From NCBI GenBank assembly GCA_965153455.1, contig OZ234495.1, forward strand, positions 25,106,875 through 25,170,874: a DNA stretch of 64,000 nucleotides, given 5' to 3'. The notes under the pieces were generated by a model that saw nothing but the letters and a program-made list of their open reading frames with translations, made no database searches and was not told where the DNA came from. This stretch comes from Sphagnum compactum (taxonomy: Eukaryota; Bryophyta; Sphagnopsida; Sphagnales). The translations under genes and the position numbers were made by a program. Of the stretch, positions 14,341 through 26,681 are shown piece after piece (position 1 is the stretch's first letter; the number at the start of each line of letters is the position of its first letter).

Positions 14341-14760
14341 ATTATTTTTCATAGGCTATTATTGGCTATTTTAGGTTATTTTACCTTGGGTCATTATATT
14401 ATATTATAGATTATTTTAAATTGTTATACTTGGGATAAAATAATTTATAATAACATAAAATAAAATGACCTTGAATAACTTAAAGTATAACTTGAAATAA
14501 CATATATTAATTTCACATAAAATAACCTAAGGTATAACCTAAGGTTAGTTGAATAATTTAATTAAAAATAACTTAAAGTAAACAGCTTATAATAAGTTAG
14601 CTAAGATACCGTAAGGTAGAATAACGTATAATAGTTTAGGGTATTAATGATTTATAATAGCATATAATAACTTATAATAATTTAAGGTATACGTTATAAT
14701 AACTAAGGTAGCTTAAAATAATACAAGGTATATCATAAAGTAGCGTAGGGTATTTAAAAC
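14341..14760. repeat. AT-rich low-complexity tract
   Basis: About 400 bp of degenerate short motifs such as TAACTTATAATAA, AAAATAAC and AAGGTATA. It is strongly AT-rich with no coding potential. It could act as a matrix-attachment-like or easily melted region, but that is only speculation. Confidence 0.6.
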
Positions 14761-15488
14761 AACATAAAAATAAACCTATTTATCACAGTAAATTATAATA
14801 GTGAATTATGTCAACTAGTAGTGAAACATGATGTTTACATAGTGATATTATAATGAAATAACTTTAACTAGGGTGAAATCATTATTATAATTTATTGTGC
14901 AATGAACTTATTTCACTTTTAAGGTCCCATAGTGATTTTTGTTAATGAATTACACCCCACTTTTGTATTAGTGCAACTTTTAGGTTCATGGGTGAAGATA
15001 AATAAACAATTAATGCAATATGTTGGACATGAAAAAATTGAGACCCATTAGGGGCTATAGGTGGGGTTGCTCTAATAGAAATCTTATTATCACTAAATGA
15101 CATTTTCAGTCTATTGTTTAAATTTTGCAAGTGCTAAATTTCCTATAATGTAAAATGGGCCAACTTTGTCAAAATGGCGTAAATATCTTTTTCTTACTTT
15201 TCATTTCAAAATTCATCTATTCAATTTAGTTTTCAATTTGGAAACAATAGAAGTTCAATAAGGGGTTTTGTTTCCAAATTTTCAAAAGGGTTCAACATTC
15301 ATGAAATTAAGGGGGGGGAAGGTTGGACATTACAGAATCTAGGATTTAAACCTTATGTTGAAATTTCATCAATTCTTTTGACAAAAAAGAACCCACAATG
15401 TACTTACAAAGTCATGTTAAAATGATTTGTTAAGAAAAGGAATGGATGTTTAATGTTTACTTTGGGTTTTAGAATTTAAGAGGAAATT

Positions 15489-15752
15489 TTATTTCTTATA
15501 GGTTTGGAGAAATGACCCAATGATAATATCTACAACGCCACATATTTTTAAGGCTATTTCATTTGCAAGCATGAACTTCAATTTTCTAACCTTAGCCCAC
15601 TCATGAGAGACTACAGATTCGACTTTTTCTTCTATCCCCACATGGGACGTTGCACCAAAAAGCTTTTGTCTTAATTCTAAAAGAATAAAATTCCATACCA
15701 TGCACATAAAGAGATAGAGATGATGGTTCGGCAAGGCAACAATTATGTGCAA
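15489..15752 (-). other. Unidentified 87-codon ORF next to the RT relic
   Basis: An open frame directly downstream (in minus sense) of the dead reverse transcriptase. It has normal-looking amino-acid composition, including WAKVRKLKFMLANEIALKI, but I do not recognise a domain. The 3' portion of the R2-like element seen at 59.9-61.4 kb is not found here. This ORF may therefore belong to different inserted DNA, or the element's 3' half is deleted. It could equally be chance. Confidence 0.25.
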
Positions 15753-15964
15753 CCCTGCAAAATTTTATTGATAAACACAATGTAGATTAGGAAAATGTAC
15801 AAAAGGATAAGAAAAAAGAAAAGGGAGAATTCACATGACATCAAGCTAGCTCAAACTAGATGTCAAAACCTATCCATGTCAAAAATCAACCGCTTGTAGT
15901 AGGTCAGTCATATTTTTTGATATAAAAAATCGATCACTTGTAACAAGTCGATTATGGATATGGG

Positions 15965-17612
15965 AGATTGCTAGAAAGGGAAGATGTTATTGTTGACTCA
16001 TGATAAGGTTTCAAGAAGGAAGGGACGTTGATCAACCATAAACCTAGTAGTTCTGATTGAGGCTATAAGGACCCAACTCCTTAAATAGGCTGCTGGGGCG
16101 ATGGTGGTCGTTGGTATGAGTTCGATGTCACAAAAAGTTATTGAAATAGAGACTTGTTTATGTGTTAAAAGTCTTTCTGTTTTGTGAAAGGATCTTGGAT
16201 CCAAGAGGACAAGAAGGGAAATGATTGGCTGTAAAACATAAAGCCTTAAAGTGGGGTAATGTGAATAATGCCCCTCCCAAGGGATTGCCTTGGTGGGTTC
16301 CCATGGTAGAGGGGATGATTGTGACTTCACCTTCACGATTATGATGGCTGTAAAATAAAGGAGATTCAAATGCATAAAATGCACCAACAAAGGGGATGAA
16401 TTACATGATGTTTCCACTTGTTGCACGAAGTTATTGAAATATGACCCTTCTTGACACCGAATTGAAGGTGTTTGCCACATGTAGTTGGAGAACAACCTAG
16501 TTGGGGTAAAGGTCTAGGGTGCACATAATGCCATGGACTACTGCTTCACAACCATTTTTAATTGTAATTCCAAATTGGTGTGGGGAGAAATGTGTTGCAA
16601 AGGTGTCATGGAGTTGAAAACATAAGGCGTGATTTGTGAGTCGATACAATGCTTCTCTAATTGCAATGGGACGAACTCTGCCTGAAGGCTTGGTCATGGC
16701 GAAGAGGTGCACCACGCCAAAGACACGTGTAATTTGAGGTGGAATGTGACCTTTAGCAATATGAAATCAAAGCTGAAATAACTGAGGGAATCCATTTATT
16801 GAATCTTCTAGGCAAAAACAATCCCGAAGGTATTCAAAAACCATCCCAAAAAAACCATTTGCCAATAGCTGGGACATGCATTGGAATGTCAGTTTGAAGG
16901 AATTAGAAGAAAATTCAAGGTCTTGGTCTAGTTCATAGTCTTTCAGGAAAAATGGGAAATAACCATCTGAATTAAGGTGTAGTGCGATGAAAGCTGAAGT
17001 GGTGTTAGAGGATATGGGTCCAAGGGAAAATGGTGCCAAGGCATCGGTTGCTTTAAAGTATTCCCCTACATCTAAGAACTAAACTGTGAAGGAAACATTT
17101 ATGAATTGGGGGATCATGTTGGGGAAGAAGCAATAAACTTGAACTTGCCACCAAAATTTGGGTTCACAAAAAAAGCTCTTGCAAGTTTTCCAAATTACAT
17201 GTTAGAAAACATTTGAGTTGAATTTTTGTTTCCCTATGCCCCACTGCCCCACCATAAGGGGTAAAACGAGACACTGTTGGGGTAATAAAAATACCAAGTG
17301 CCAAATTACCACATCATAAGGGTCTTGCACTAGCTTATCCAATGGAAAACGAAACACGACTTGTACTTCATGTCATAAAGTGGCAGGGATGCGATTATAC
17401 AATCGAAGACAACAAAAGCTTAAATGAAAGGACTCGAAAACATCCAAAGACAAGACCCAAGTCTAGGCTGATGTAGGTGGGGTGGGAACAAGGGAGGGTA
17501 TTGAGTCGAAATGGTCATGGGGGTTTGGATTAGATGAATTGGGTGTTTGATAGGAATGCTAATGACAAGCTAACCCTAAATTAGTGAATTGACGCCAACA
17601 GGTGGGGCAAGA
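15965..17612 (-). pseudogene. R2-like non-LTR retrotransposon relic, copy 1 (zinc-finger remnant and RT)
   Basis: Reading leftward, a C2H2-type remnant begins with CPTC at 17607-17609 (C-x2-C-x11-H, then an in-frame stop). An RT follows from about 17040. Recognisable pieces are FGMVFEYLRDCF, KPSGRVRPIAIREALYRL (finger/palm), HQFGITIKNGCEAVVHGI and the motif A region LHVANTFNSVSRRVIF. The motif B region reads THQGNPLGGALF. The same ordered pieces occur in the copy at 59.9-63.0 kb. Motif A has His where the family has the catalytic Asp, motif B has QGN instead of QGD, and the motif C aspartates are not found. Stops (for example at 16497) and frameshifts break the frame. It is dead. The 3' part (CCHC, endonuclease) is not visible. 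Confidence 0.7.
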
Positions 17613-20440
17613 GACTTTAGGTGGAAGTTGTAAACGTGTTGAGGAAATGAGGGTAGGTTGGGGTGTCTGATCATGTGCAACTAGAGGGGTTGGTAAGTGG
17701 AGGGGGGAAAAGGTCCTACATGTGCATGATCAAGGGGGTTTGGGAAAGTGTAGGGTTGGGGCTTCACATTCACACAAAGGGCCGGGGGCCGTTAAGGGGA
17801 ACTAGTGGGTGGCATGTGGTTTGTTAAAATGGGAGGGGAACTGGTGGGTGATGCATGGTTTGCATGGGATGTGAGGTGGAAACTAGATCTATGGTAGCAC
17901 ATGATAAAACAAATGGGCAATGAGAAGGACGAGGTTTGATGGGATATGATGAACTAAAGGACATGGGATTTTTGGTGCCCATGAGGAAGAAGGCCTAATA
18001 AGAACACATGCCCCACCTATTAAAAAACTACCTATTGATATAGGCCAATTCCAAATTTACAAAGCCAACCACAGAAGATTAAATAAATCAAAAATATAAA
18101 TATAAAAAACTATTTGAGGGTCCCTGGCTAGGGCATTATGCTAAAGCTAAACCTAAAATTTCACTAGAGGTTTGACTAGAGGTTTGACTAGCACAATCAT
18201 TATTGTGTTGGGTTCAACATGACTTAAACATCCTAATGCTAAAACATTATAGGCTTCACTATTTGTTCAAAGTCTTAGAAGATCTAAAATAAATAACGTT
18301 GTGCAAAAGTTTCCTAAAAAGCAAATGTGGTGGACTAAATAATCTTTTCACAAAGATCCCAATCCATTCCAATAACTATGTCCAACATCGACAAAAAAAG
18401 GTTTTGTTTTTTGTTTTTGTTTTTGGGTTTTTTTTGGGACAAACTCATCAATCAAAAATATTATTTTCAAGTTCTAATCCCACACACTTAAAAAGCCATT
18501 CTATTCATCTTCCACGAGAACCTAGACCCTCAAGAAAAGAACCTACAAAAAGTTCAAAGCTCTTTTTAACAGGTTGATGCCCATAGGTTCCGGTCCAACG
18601 GTCAATCTTATTGAAATCCCAAGGGTTCCACTAGAACACAAGTTCAAAATGAAACGAAAGCCTTAACCAAAACCAAAACATTGGGTGAAAAATAAAAAAA
18701 TAAAACTAAGTTTAATTAAAAAAAATTCCGCCAATTTCTTCTTCTTCATCTCCTGCTACATGTGGCTTCGATCCTTACAATCCTCTCATCTATCAAGCCG
18801 TTGTTTCTTTCTTGACTCCCTCTTCGTCTCTTCTCAATTGTCAATTTTCTTGTTTTCTTGGGAATTTCCTTTTCCTTAGGGTAAAAAGTAAATTTGACAC
18901 ACACACCTAACTCCTAGAAAGAAGAAGTAGCACTCGATGATACTACTCTAATTACTTGTTTGCTGTTACTTACTTTGTTGGCCTTGCCTTATGTTTAGAT
19001 TCATTATAGAGTATAGTAGCTTAATGGATTTTGTCCCCTATGCAATAGGTCTATTTTTATATGATAATTTTTGAAAGACTATATTTTGGCTCATGTCGAA
19101 ACTTGAGATGAATTACAGAGTTACAATATCTTGAAGGATTTTGGTTTCTTTTAGAGGATTTTAATGTAAATGACAAGGCCGCAGTGTGACACACCCCTTG
19201 TTACTGCATGCAATGAGTCCGGAATGCATGAGATTGGACAAGTGCTGAAATCTCCTGTTCAACCTGACCCATGCAAACTGAAATTCCGATAAGCCTGGTG
19301 CCAGGAAGTTATTATGATTGGTTCGAGAGAGGACACTCCAATGAGCTTTTGCTCCGCACCAACCCCCAAGTTGTTGACTACCAAAAGATTATTTTGGTTG
19401 TTGGGTGGGTCTTGCTTATTTCTTGCAATGGATTGTTGTTGGGTGGGTCTCGCCTAGCTTATTTCTTGCAAGGGATTGTTTTCGGGGGCTATCGATCACG
19501 TGATAAAGTGTGGGAAACGTAATGACATTGTAAATATCCAAGGGTGATGTTGGGTTTTTTGACGACCGTTTGTCTCAAAGTTCATGTCGTTAGTCAACTT
19601 AATTGATTGGTGGCAATCTGTTTGATTCCCATCCATATGGGGTGCCCGACCAAACAAGCCCACCTTTTGAATGGTTTTTTACACGAAACAAAACAACAAA
19701 CAAACTGTAACCTCGGCCTTGCCTTGCAGCTCCATTTACAACCCCCAATGCAATTGTGTTTCTTGAGTGCATGGTGATGTGTTATGGAATGCGTCCCGTA
19801 GGGACTATTCCACCCAGGAATGCGATGCACGTGGTAGGCTGAGCTATCCTTTTTTAAGGAGGTAAGGGATTCTTCTGGGGCCTGTTCCAAAGTGTAGTCG
19901 ACTTTTGCTAGCTAATTCACAATTCAACGGAATTTATTAATCTGTTATTTGCATCAAAACTGGACAACATCACACAAGTAAAGCCAATAAATGGGTTTCT
20001 TGTCTCACCTAAGAAAAGAATTAATTCTTAAAAGTGCCTAAATAGGAGACGCAAACTGGTTACTTTTTCTGAATTTTTTTAATTTTTAATTTTTCCATAT
20101 CAATGGGCACCATATATATATATATCTATGTAGTTATCAAATTTGTCACCAATTAATCCATGTTTATGATACTTTCATGGCCAGTATTTGTTAAAAGTAT
20201 TAGATTTGAACACATCCCTCTTTTTCTGCTCCAACCCAACAAACAATCTCAAAACCTACTACTAAGGTAGCTCACCAACTCCCAAAAAAAGACTAAATTA
20301 AATTAAAATCTCAAATTCACATCAAACAAGAAATTCATACTTTTCCACTAAAAAACTATTCATGAATAAATAGAACTAATTACATACCTTTCACAACCAT
20401 CAAGTTACTTACAATCAGATTAAATATATTGGTGCATTCC
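17613..20440. other. Intergenic DNA, no gene seen
   Basis: From 17613 to about 17970 the DNA is G-rich on this strand and may be the 5' leader of the RT relic. Beyond that there are poly-T runs (18408-18437), a short TA run (about 20112-20126) and unremarkable ORFs. No recognisable domain is present in the ORFs at 18299-18577, 19271-19522 or 19594-19890. Confidence 0.5.
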
Positions 20441-21663
20441 CGGACGTTTGGATTGTCAATTGGTTGGAATCTGGATTTGGTTGAAAATGTGGATCCATTA
20501 GTGTAAGTATTCCCACGTTAAGCTTCTAAATTGGTCAGATTGGTTGTTATTGTCAATTCATCAGCATGTAGTAAAGTAGTAGTACTAGGACGGCTACTAT
20601 GTTCCTACACGCGCCTCACGGGTCAATTTGGTTGAATCGGGCTAATGTCAAGCTAATGTCAATTTTATTAGTATGTTCCGAGACTTGCAGAGCATCTTGA
20701 TGCATCGGGTTAATGTCAATCCATTACTGTGGTTGCAGACGTGGATTGTCAATTGGTCGGATGGATGGGTTACGTTTTAATCCTTCAATTTGTCGGCTCG
20801 GTTTATGCCACATTGTTGTTCTGTCTACCATATTATGTCGGGGTCTTCGTGGTGTAAGTAATACTAAGTACTTAAATAAATATCAAAAATTACTTTTTTT
20901 CCTTTTTTTTTTTCACTTGGTACTTTCCAAGAATTTAGATAGTAGTAAAACGTACGACATTTACACTTCCTTCTGAACTTTACGTTTCCCACCCCCAACT
21001 TCATCCTTATCCACAACACGAAAACGCGGGTCGGCCCGGGCCGGGTGCAAGACTTAGGAAGGTGGGGGAAGCGTGGGTGCGGCTTGGGCTGTGAACCCGT
21101 CGTGGTGATCACGGCCGGAGAAGAAGTGGGCAACCAGGAGGAAGACCCGGTCAAGATTCTAGCGTTTGTAGTAGGAAGGCCCGAGGAAACGACGGGTATG
21201 GGACGAAGCTCCGCCATGGCCGCCACGGCAAACGGAGCGCTTGGTCTCTCGCAAGGATCTTCTTTTGCCGTCCCCACCACCACACTCGCAGATACATAAG
21301 AAGCTCAGATCGTCACTCGGATCGCTTGATTCTCTACTATTGATCTCCACAAATCCCTCAAGAGTATTGTCTCTGATGTTGTTGTTTTTTTTCGATTTGA
21401 GAGTTTGCAGCAGACCTTTGATTGAGTGGCAGTTGCCGAGTATCGATCACTTTGGATAGTTGTACGTTTTCAGGCGTTTGTGGGTGGAACTAGAGAAGAT
21501 GGTTATGGCGTGAGTGCGGAGAGATAGAGAGAAAGAGAAGAAGCTAGGTAGTTAGCTGGAGACTTTAGTAGCATGTAGCAGAGGAGTCTGTCTGGGCAAC
21601 AGCAGCTTTGTGAGGCCGCGTTTTTTCTTTTGGGGGTGAAGTTGGGTGGGTTGTCGAGAACAG
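20441..21663 (+). promoter_or_regulatory. Probable promoter and 5' leader of the OXS3-like gene
   Basis: Base composition rises to GC-rich from about 21000. The phrase GGATTGTCAATTGGT occurs near 20451 and 20745, each followed by a G-rich block. No clear TATA box decides a start site. A minimal ATG GTT ATG GCG TGA upstream ORF lies at 21499-21513. ORFs on both strands in 20864-21460 look like composition effects. The extent of the transcribed leader is unknown. Confidence 0.4.
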
Positions 21664-21828
21664 ATGTCCTTTGACAGCAAGCGGGATGGAAAGATGTCGA
21701 TAAGAATGACGAGCATTTGCAATAGCGTCCCCTTCGATTTCGAGAAAGTGTGCCAGCATATCCATCCTAGGCAGAGAAAGCAGAAGAAGACCAACAAGCT
21801 TGAACAATTGCAGAGGAGCAGCAGCTGA
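21664..21828 (+). CDS. Upstream ORF (54 codons) in the leader of the OXS3-like gene
   Basis: ATG at 21664 to TGA at 21826-21828, ending 148 bp before the main ATG at 21977. There is no other ATG between its stop and the main start. The peptide has a mixed N-terminal half (MSIRMTSICNSVPFDFEKVC) and a very basic tail with KQKKTNK. If it is in the mRNA, ribosomes would have to reinitiate or scan past it, so it could dampen translation of the stress gene. I do not recognise it as a known conserved upstream peptide. It may alternatively be chance. Confidence 0.35.
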   Translation: MSFDSKRDGKMSIRMTSICNSVPFDFEKVCQHIHPRQRKQKKTNKLEQLQRSSS

Positions 21829-21976
21829 CATCGTAGTACCTAGTGTGAGCATCTACAGATCAAGCCTGGAGGTTATTGTCTCTGGTTGTTTGGACAGGAT
21901 CATACTGGAGCTGCTTGCTGCTCACGGGAGGCGGGGGTTACAGTACAAGGAAGGGGAAAAAAAACAAGAGATCGTG

Positions 21977-23264
21977 ATGTCCGTGGCTTACCAAAGATGG
22001 GAGATTGGAGCTGCTGCCTCCACCAGTGTGCGCGGTTACAAGAAGATCACGACAGGATCACCTCAAGCTATGCACCAGTATGGTTCTGAGGGTGTAGCAC
22101 TCTTGAGACGCCAGCAACTACAGCAGCAGCAACAGCATCCCCATGATCCGTGCAGACCCCAAGAAAGTGGAACAGAGGAGCAGCAGAGATGCAGCAGCAG
22201 GGGGATGACGATCGGCGGCACCCACAGCATGAAGCCGGGAACAGCTACAAGGCCGCTCTTGAACGGCATCCAGCAGGCAAGCCGGGAGCTGAGCTTGACT
22301 CTGATGAAGCCTAAGAAGGAAGGGACATCTGCAGAAGAATGTAGTAGTAGCCCTTTGCACAAAGCTGAGAACACCACTAGGGTTGTGCAGCTACCGGAAA
22401 CGGTTCCTGATGAGCAGCGCCAATGTGCGAACTTCAAGGTGGAGCCGTCCGCACCACCATCGCCATCATCATCATCTTCTTCCTCCATTTGTGAGAGGAG
22501 AGATCTTCTTCAGCAGAGTTCTTGCTCTTCTGAAGACACAACTTCTGCAGGAGACTTGGAGGCGCAGTCAGCTTTCAGAGGGCCATTACACCAGATGAGC
22601 GCTCTGGAGAGCTCACTTCCCATCAAGTATGTGGTGCGGTAGCCGGGTTTCTTTGTTGTTTTCTTTGTCTATGTATGTGTATGTGCTTGAAGAATATGGT
22701 GAAGCTCCTGATCTGCTTCTTGGTGAATGGTATGGTTGTTTGTTTTCATGGTTTTGGAAGTCCTGCTGCTGCTGCTGTTGTTGCTGTTGGTGATTCTCAA
22801 AATGTTTTTTCGCCTGCTGCAGGAGACCTGGACTCTCGAATTTTTTTGGTGGCAAGTCACGGTCGTTTTCTTCTCTGGCAGATGTGTCATCAGTCTCAGA
22901 TCTAGCAAAGCCCAATAATCCATATGCTAAGCGAAGAAGGATGGGTGCTGGTGGTGGGTTCAGTAGTGCTTCTCTAGATCGCCACAAGACTTTCTATCCT
23001 CCTCTTTCATCTGTAGCTGGAATCTCCAAGAAACCTTTCACCAACAAAAGCAGCAGCAGCACTCTTACAATTGCTGTAAAGCTTGGAGGTCTAACCAAAC
23101 AAGACAGGGATTCTTCTTCTGCTGCTGATCTTCCAGCTTTTTCCTCTAGAACTCATGGTCTGACAAGAACCACACCCTTGAGGTCCTTCTCCCTCACTGA
23201 TCTGCCTGTGGTTAGTAACCCTTCATTTTCGCCTTTTGAAAGGAGCCTTCCTCACCGGCCATGA
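21977..23264 (+). CDS. OXS3-like: OXS3-like stress-tolerance protein (two exons)
   Basis: Coding exons are 21977-22626 and 22823-23264. The 196-bp intron starts GTATGTGG and ends CTGCTGCAG, and a Lys codon is split across it. The protein is about 363 residues. The diagnostic OXIDATIVE STRESS 3 family core spans the junction: SALESSLPIK in exon 1, then GLSNFFGGKSRSFSSLADV and DLAKPNNPYAKRRR in exon 2. Known members are plant nuclear, chromatin-associated proteins linked to tolerance of heavy metals and oxidative stress; their biochemical activity is not settled. The N-terminal half is low-complexity, with a Gln run near residues 44-52 (LLRRQQLQQQQQH) and a Ser run (SPSSSSSSSICE). The ATG at 21977 is the first in-frame ATG; the open frame extends further upstream without one. 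Length is at the upper end for the family as I recall it. No damage is visible. Confidence 0.85.
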
Positions 23265-25010
23265 TGAAATGGCTGACCACCAACAGTCCCAACATGTCCA
23301 GTCCCAAATCAAGAACACCCACTTGCCAGGGCTTTAGTGGCAGCCCTTCTTGAAACCTTCATTGATCATGGAGACTGGCAATGAAGCGAAGTCGAGAAAA
23401 GCCATTTTCCCAGACTGGTTACTTTCTTACACTTATTGTTTTTGACATCTGATTGTATTCATCCCACCCACTGAAGAATGCTTACCTTTGAACCAAGAGG
23501 CACTGTGAGCGGGAAAGTAGCATCATGGAGAGTGACAATGCAGTAAATTCAGGAAGTCAAGGGAGGAGGTGCAGAGGGGTTGTGGGGGGCTGGGGGGGAA
23601 CACAGAAGGTGTCTGACTTGTGCTTCGTGGTACTTTTCAACTTTGATTTGGGACTTTTGGCCATTCAGGTTACTGTATCCATCATCTCAACAAGTGAATT
23701 TGATCATGACACAGAGAGAAGAAAAACTGGCACAGAAACTTGTATTGCAAGGCTAGGGGTAGTGTTGTTGCTTTTTATGCAGTGCAAAGTGATCTCTAGA
23801 CAGGAGAAGAAAAATTAACATCATCTGAGCTTGGAAACTACTGGACACCTCCCTCTGCGAAACAAAAGTGTTTTTCACAAAAAGAAGTGAAATGTGGGGG
23901 CTGGGACCTACAAAAGAGAGTTGCAACCTACATTTTGAGAGTTTATCTGCAAAGTTGAAGAAAAACTTTAGGTGTGGATGCATGGGCCCTTGAGACCATA
24001 GTGCTTTGAAGACATGTAACATAACACTCACATTTTGTGTGTGCTGTGATCAAATGTAAGTGACAGTAGACTTCTTTTTTCTTTATCTGAATTGGATGTT
24101 GATTTTTTCTTCCTTCATTCAACCCTGTGAATGTTGTTCTGTGATGCTTTTGATTTGGGTCTTTTGAATTGCACTTCTCCTATCTTACTATCAGAAGCTT
24201 CAGTCTGGTGCTTCCACTAGGAGAATAAAATTGTTTTGTGGGTTTACCTTCATTATGCACAATAGATCACCTTGTGATGAGCCTAAGGCTGTCGGAATTT
24301 TCACAAGTTGCCACAACAATGTTGGATATTCAGGCTTGAAAAGCAACATACAAGTGGGTTCAGGCCATTGTGCCAATGAAGTCCCTGTGAGGAAGTGGGC
24401 CAAGCGTGCCAAAATTTCTGAATGGGCAGTGAAACAGGCACAATGGCCCCTGTACACAGCACACTTGGCAACATAATGTTGTTGATGACTTGCACAATGG
24501 GCATGTGGATTTTGAACATTGGTCTAGCATCAGGTAGACCCAAAAAATCCTGTCCCTTCTGCCTTGCAAGGGGACTACAAAGAGGCACAAAAGGCCATAT
24601 GAGAACCATTATGTCATGCAGTTTGCATATGTCCAAGCTGAACAAAAACTTTGTCATTCCCCAAACCCTTGAACAATTCCCCAGAAACCCTACACCTTTC
24701 CCTGAAAAAGGTTTGCCACCCTGCTCCACACTCCAAGACACACTTCGAAAATACCTATCAAATTCCGCTTATTATACCTATCAATTTTGGCTTATTGTAT
24801 TTTTGAGCATAAACTAAGTTGCCTCAGATTTCACAGTCCTTGCCAGGATTGTGTAAGATACACACCCAGATCTACATGACATGTCAGATTTTGTAAGGTC
24901 CAAATCAATCTGTTACAAACACATTCAATGAGTTTTTACATACAAGAAAGAGTCTATTTTACAACCTTTCCAGAATTTTCATTGAGAATCCCACAAGGGT
25001 CTAACAGTTA
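23265..25010 (+). other. 3' region of the OXS3-like gene, then intergenic
   Basis: Sequence just downstream of the stop keeps gene-like composition to about 24100 and probably includes the 3' UTR. I could not place a cleavage site with confidence. ORFs in both directions at 24200-24820 overlap each other and show no domain. Nothing else is supported. Confidence 0.4.
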
Positions 25011-25192
25011 ACTTGAGACCTATACAAACTGGACAAAAACTAGAGGTTCTTCCAAGGATTGCCTTCATTGGACACTGTATTTTTTTCCTTGTCATTTGCT
25101 GACTTGAGACCTATACAAACTGGACAAAACTAGAGGTTCTTCCAAGGATTGCCTTCATTGGACACTGTATGTTTTTCCTTGTCATTTGCTAA
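25011..25192. repeat. Perfect-type tandem duplication, about 90 bp x 2
   Basis: The block starting ACTTGAGACCTATACAAACT at 25011 is repeated from 25102 with almost no differences (one A deleted in a run, a T/G change, and one change near the end). The high identity implies a recent duplication. Confidence 0.85.
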
Positions 25193-26681
25193 CGATCAAT
25201 ATCTTCAGTGTTGACAAGGTAGTTTGCATATCCCATTGCACAAGGTGAACTCCATCTGAAAGCTCACAAACCCAGCAGACAGACCTTCCAAATTCAAACC
25301 AGCAGCTGCCTCCCACTTCTTTCAGGAGGATCTAGTAAAAAATAAATTCATGTTTATGAAGAAGTATACACATTCAAGCATCCAAGTTCAATTGAATATT
25401 ATAGTCCACTTCATTCCATATGTAGCTTACAAGAATCTGAAACTCAGTGTTTGATACAGATCAAGGAAACAGTAGCCTTTTTGTGACCTGACCAGACAAT
25501 AGACTCATTTTGGCTACTAGAAGTGAGGAGTGGAGACATAAGAGAACAAAAAACCAGGAGAAACATCCTAAAAAACGACCCCATTCTGCAAGCATCCTAG
25601 TTTTCCTTTACTGCATATCCTACCTATCCTCCTCAGCCATTCATTGCACCCAACCCATTACAAAGCCGTATGTGACAAAAACCTCAAACCCAAAAGTTTT
25701 ACTGCTGATAAAACCAGGAGATGATCAACTCTGCAGGTTTGAAGACCCACCCTGTGATCACTAGTTCCCTTGAGAGATGCAAACTCCTTTCTCCTCTCCA
25801 AACAACTGAAAACCCTGCACATCAGAGAGCTCTCAAAGACTGACAGATTGTCAAGTCTTGAACAGTGAAGATGGCATCTAAAAGCTCCTTGGCCATCCAA
25901 CTTTCTAACAAAATCAAGCACAGGGCTCCCCAATGCTGTATGGAACCAAGGCCTATGGATCAAAGCCATGCCAAGAATTTTTTTTAATCATTGTACTATA
26001 CTATGAAACACGGCATGTGTGCAGAATTTGACAAGCTGCACATTACTCTTTAGGTCTTGTAACAAAAAAACACAGATTCTGTCACACCAACACCCTCAAC
26101 TTTTTGCTTCACTTTTGCAACCTCCATTTCCAGGAGCATCTACCTTGGCTACCTCATTGAGGCTCAAAGCATCCTGGCTTCTTACACCACAATAAAGTAC
26201 ACTTTGAAAGCCATGAACTCCTGAGAAAGGAAAACCTCCACCATTCCAGAGTTTTAAGTTTCCTCCATCCCACCATCTGAAGCATATAGCCCACACATCA
26301 ATAAATTCCCACTTGTCAGCCAGGAGAAAAGGGCCTCCTCTGCAGATCCAGGGATACACAGCAATATACACTTAAGTGGCACCCTGTTCATATGTGGATT
26401 GGTGGTATACATGATGATCTCCAACCTTGGCAGGCCTCCAAGGATTTCAACCACCTGAACAGCAGCCCAGTGCCATTACTACTTGACTTTCTGCTAGGGT
26501 TGCCTTTCTACTTCTCTTCATCAAGCAGAGGTGCCACACTCCACATCCCATCTTAGGACTGGCAGGCCACTTCATGTCCTAGCGAAGGTTCTGATACCAC
26601 AGACGATTTGGAGGATGCCCATAGAGAAACTTTCTTGAAGGATGTGGCATATGACCATAAGCATTAAACCTGATGAAGACA
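25193..26681 (-). other. Region downstream of the RING gene, probably including its 3' UTR
   Basis: Gene-like base composition continues leftward from the RING gene stop codon. The minus-strand ORFs at 26096-26371 and 26254-26454 overlap each other and carry no recognisable domain, so I treat them as untranslated or intergenic. A polyadenylation site could not be chosen. Confidence 0.35.

Noticed and set aside
22063-22488. 141-codon minus-strand ORF (and 22118-22360)
   Set aside because: It is the antisense shadow of OXS3-like exon 1; its Cys/Leu runs come from CAG repeats on the coding strand.
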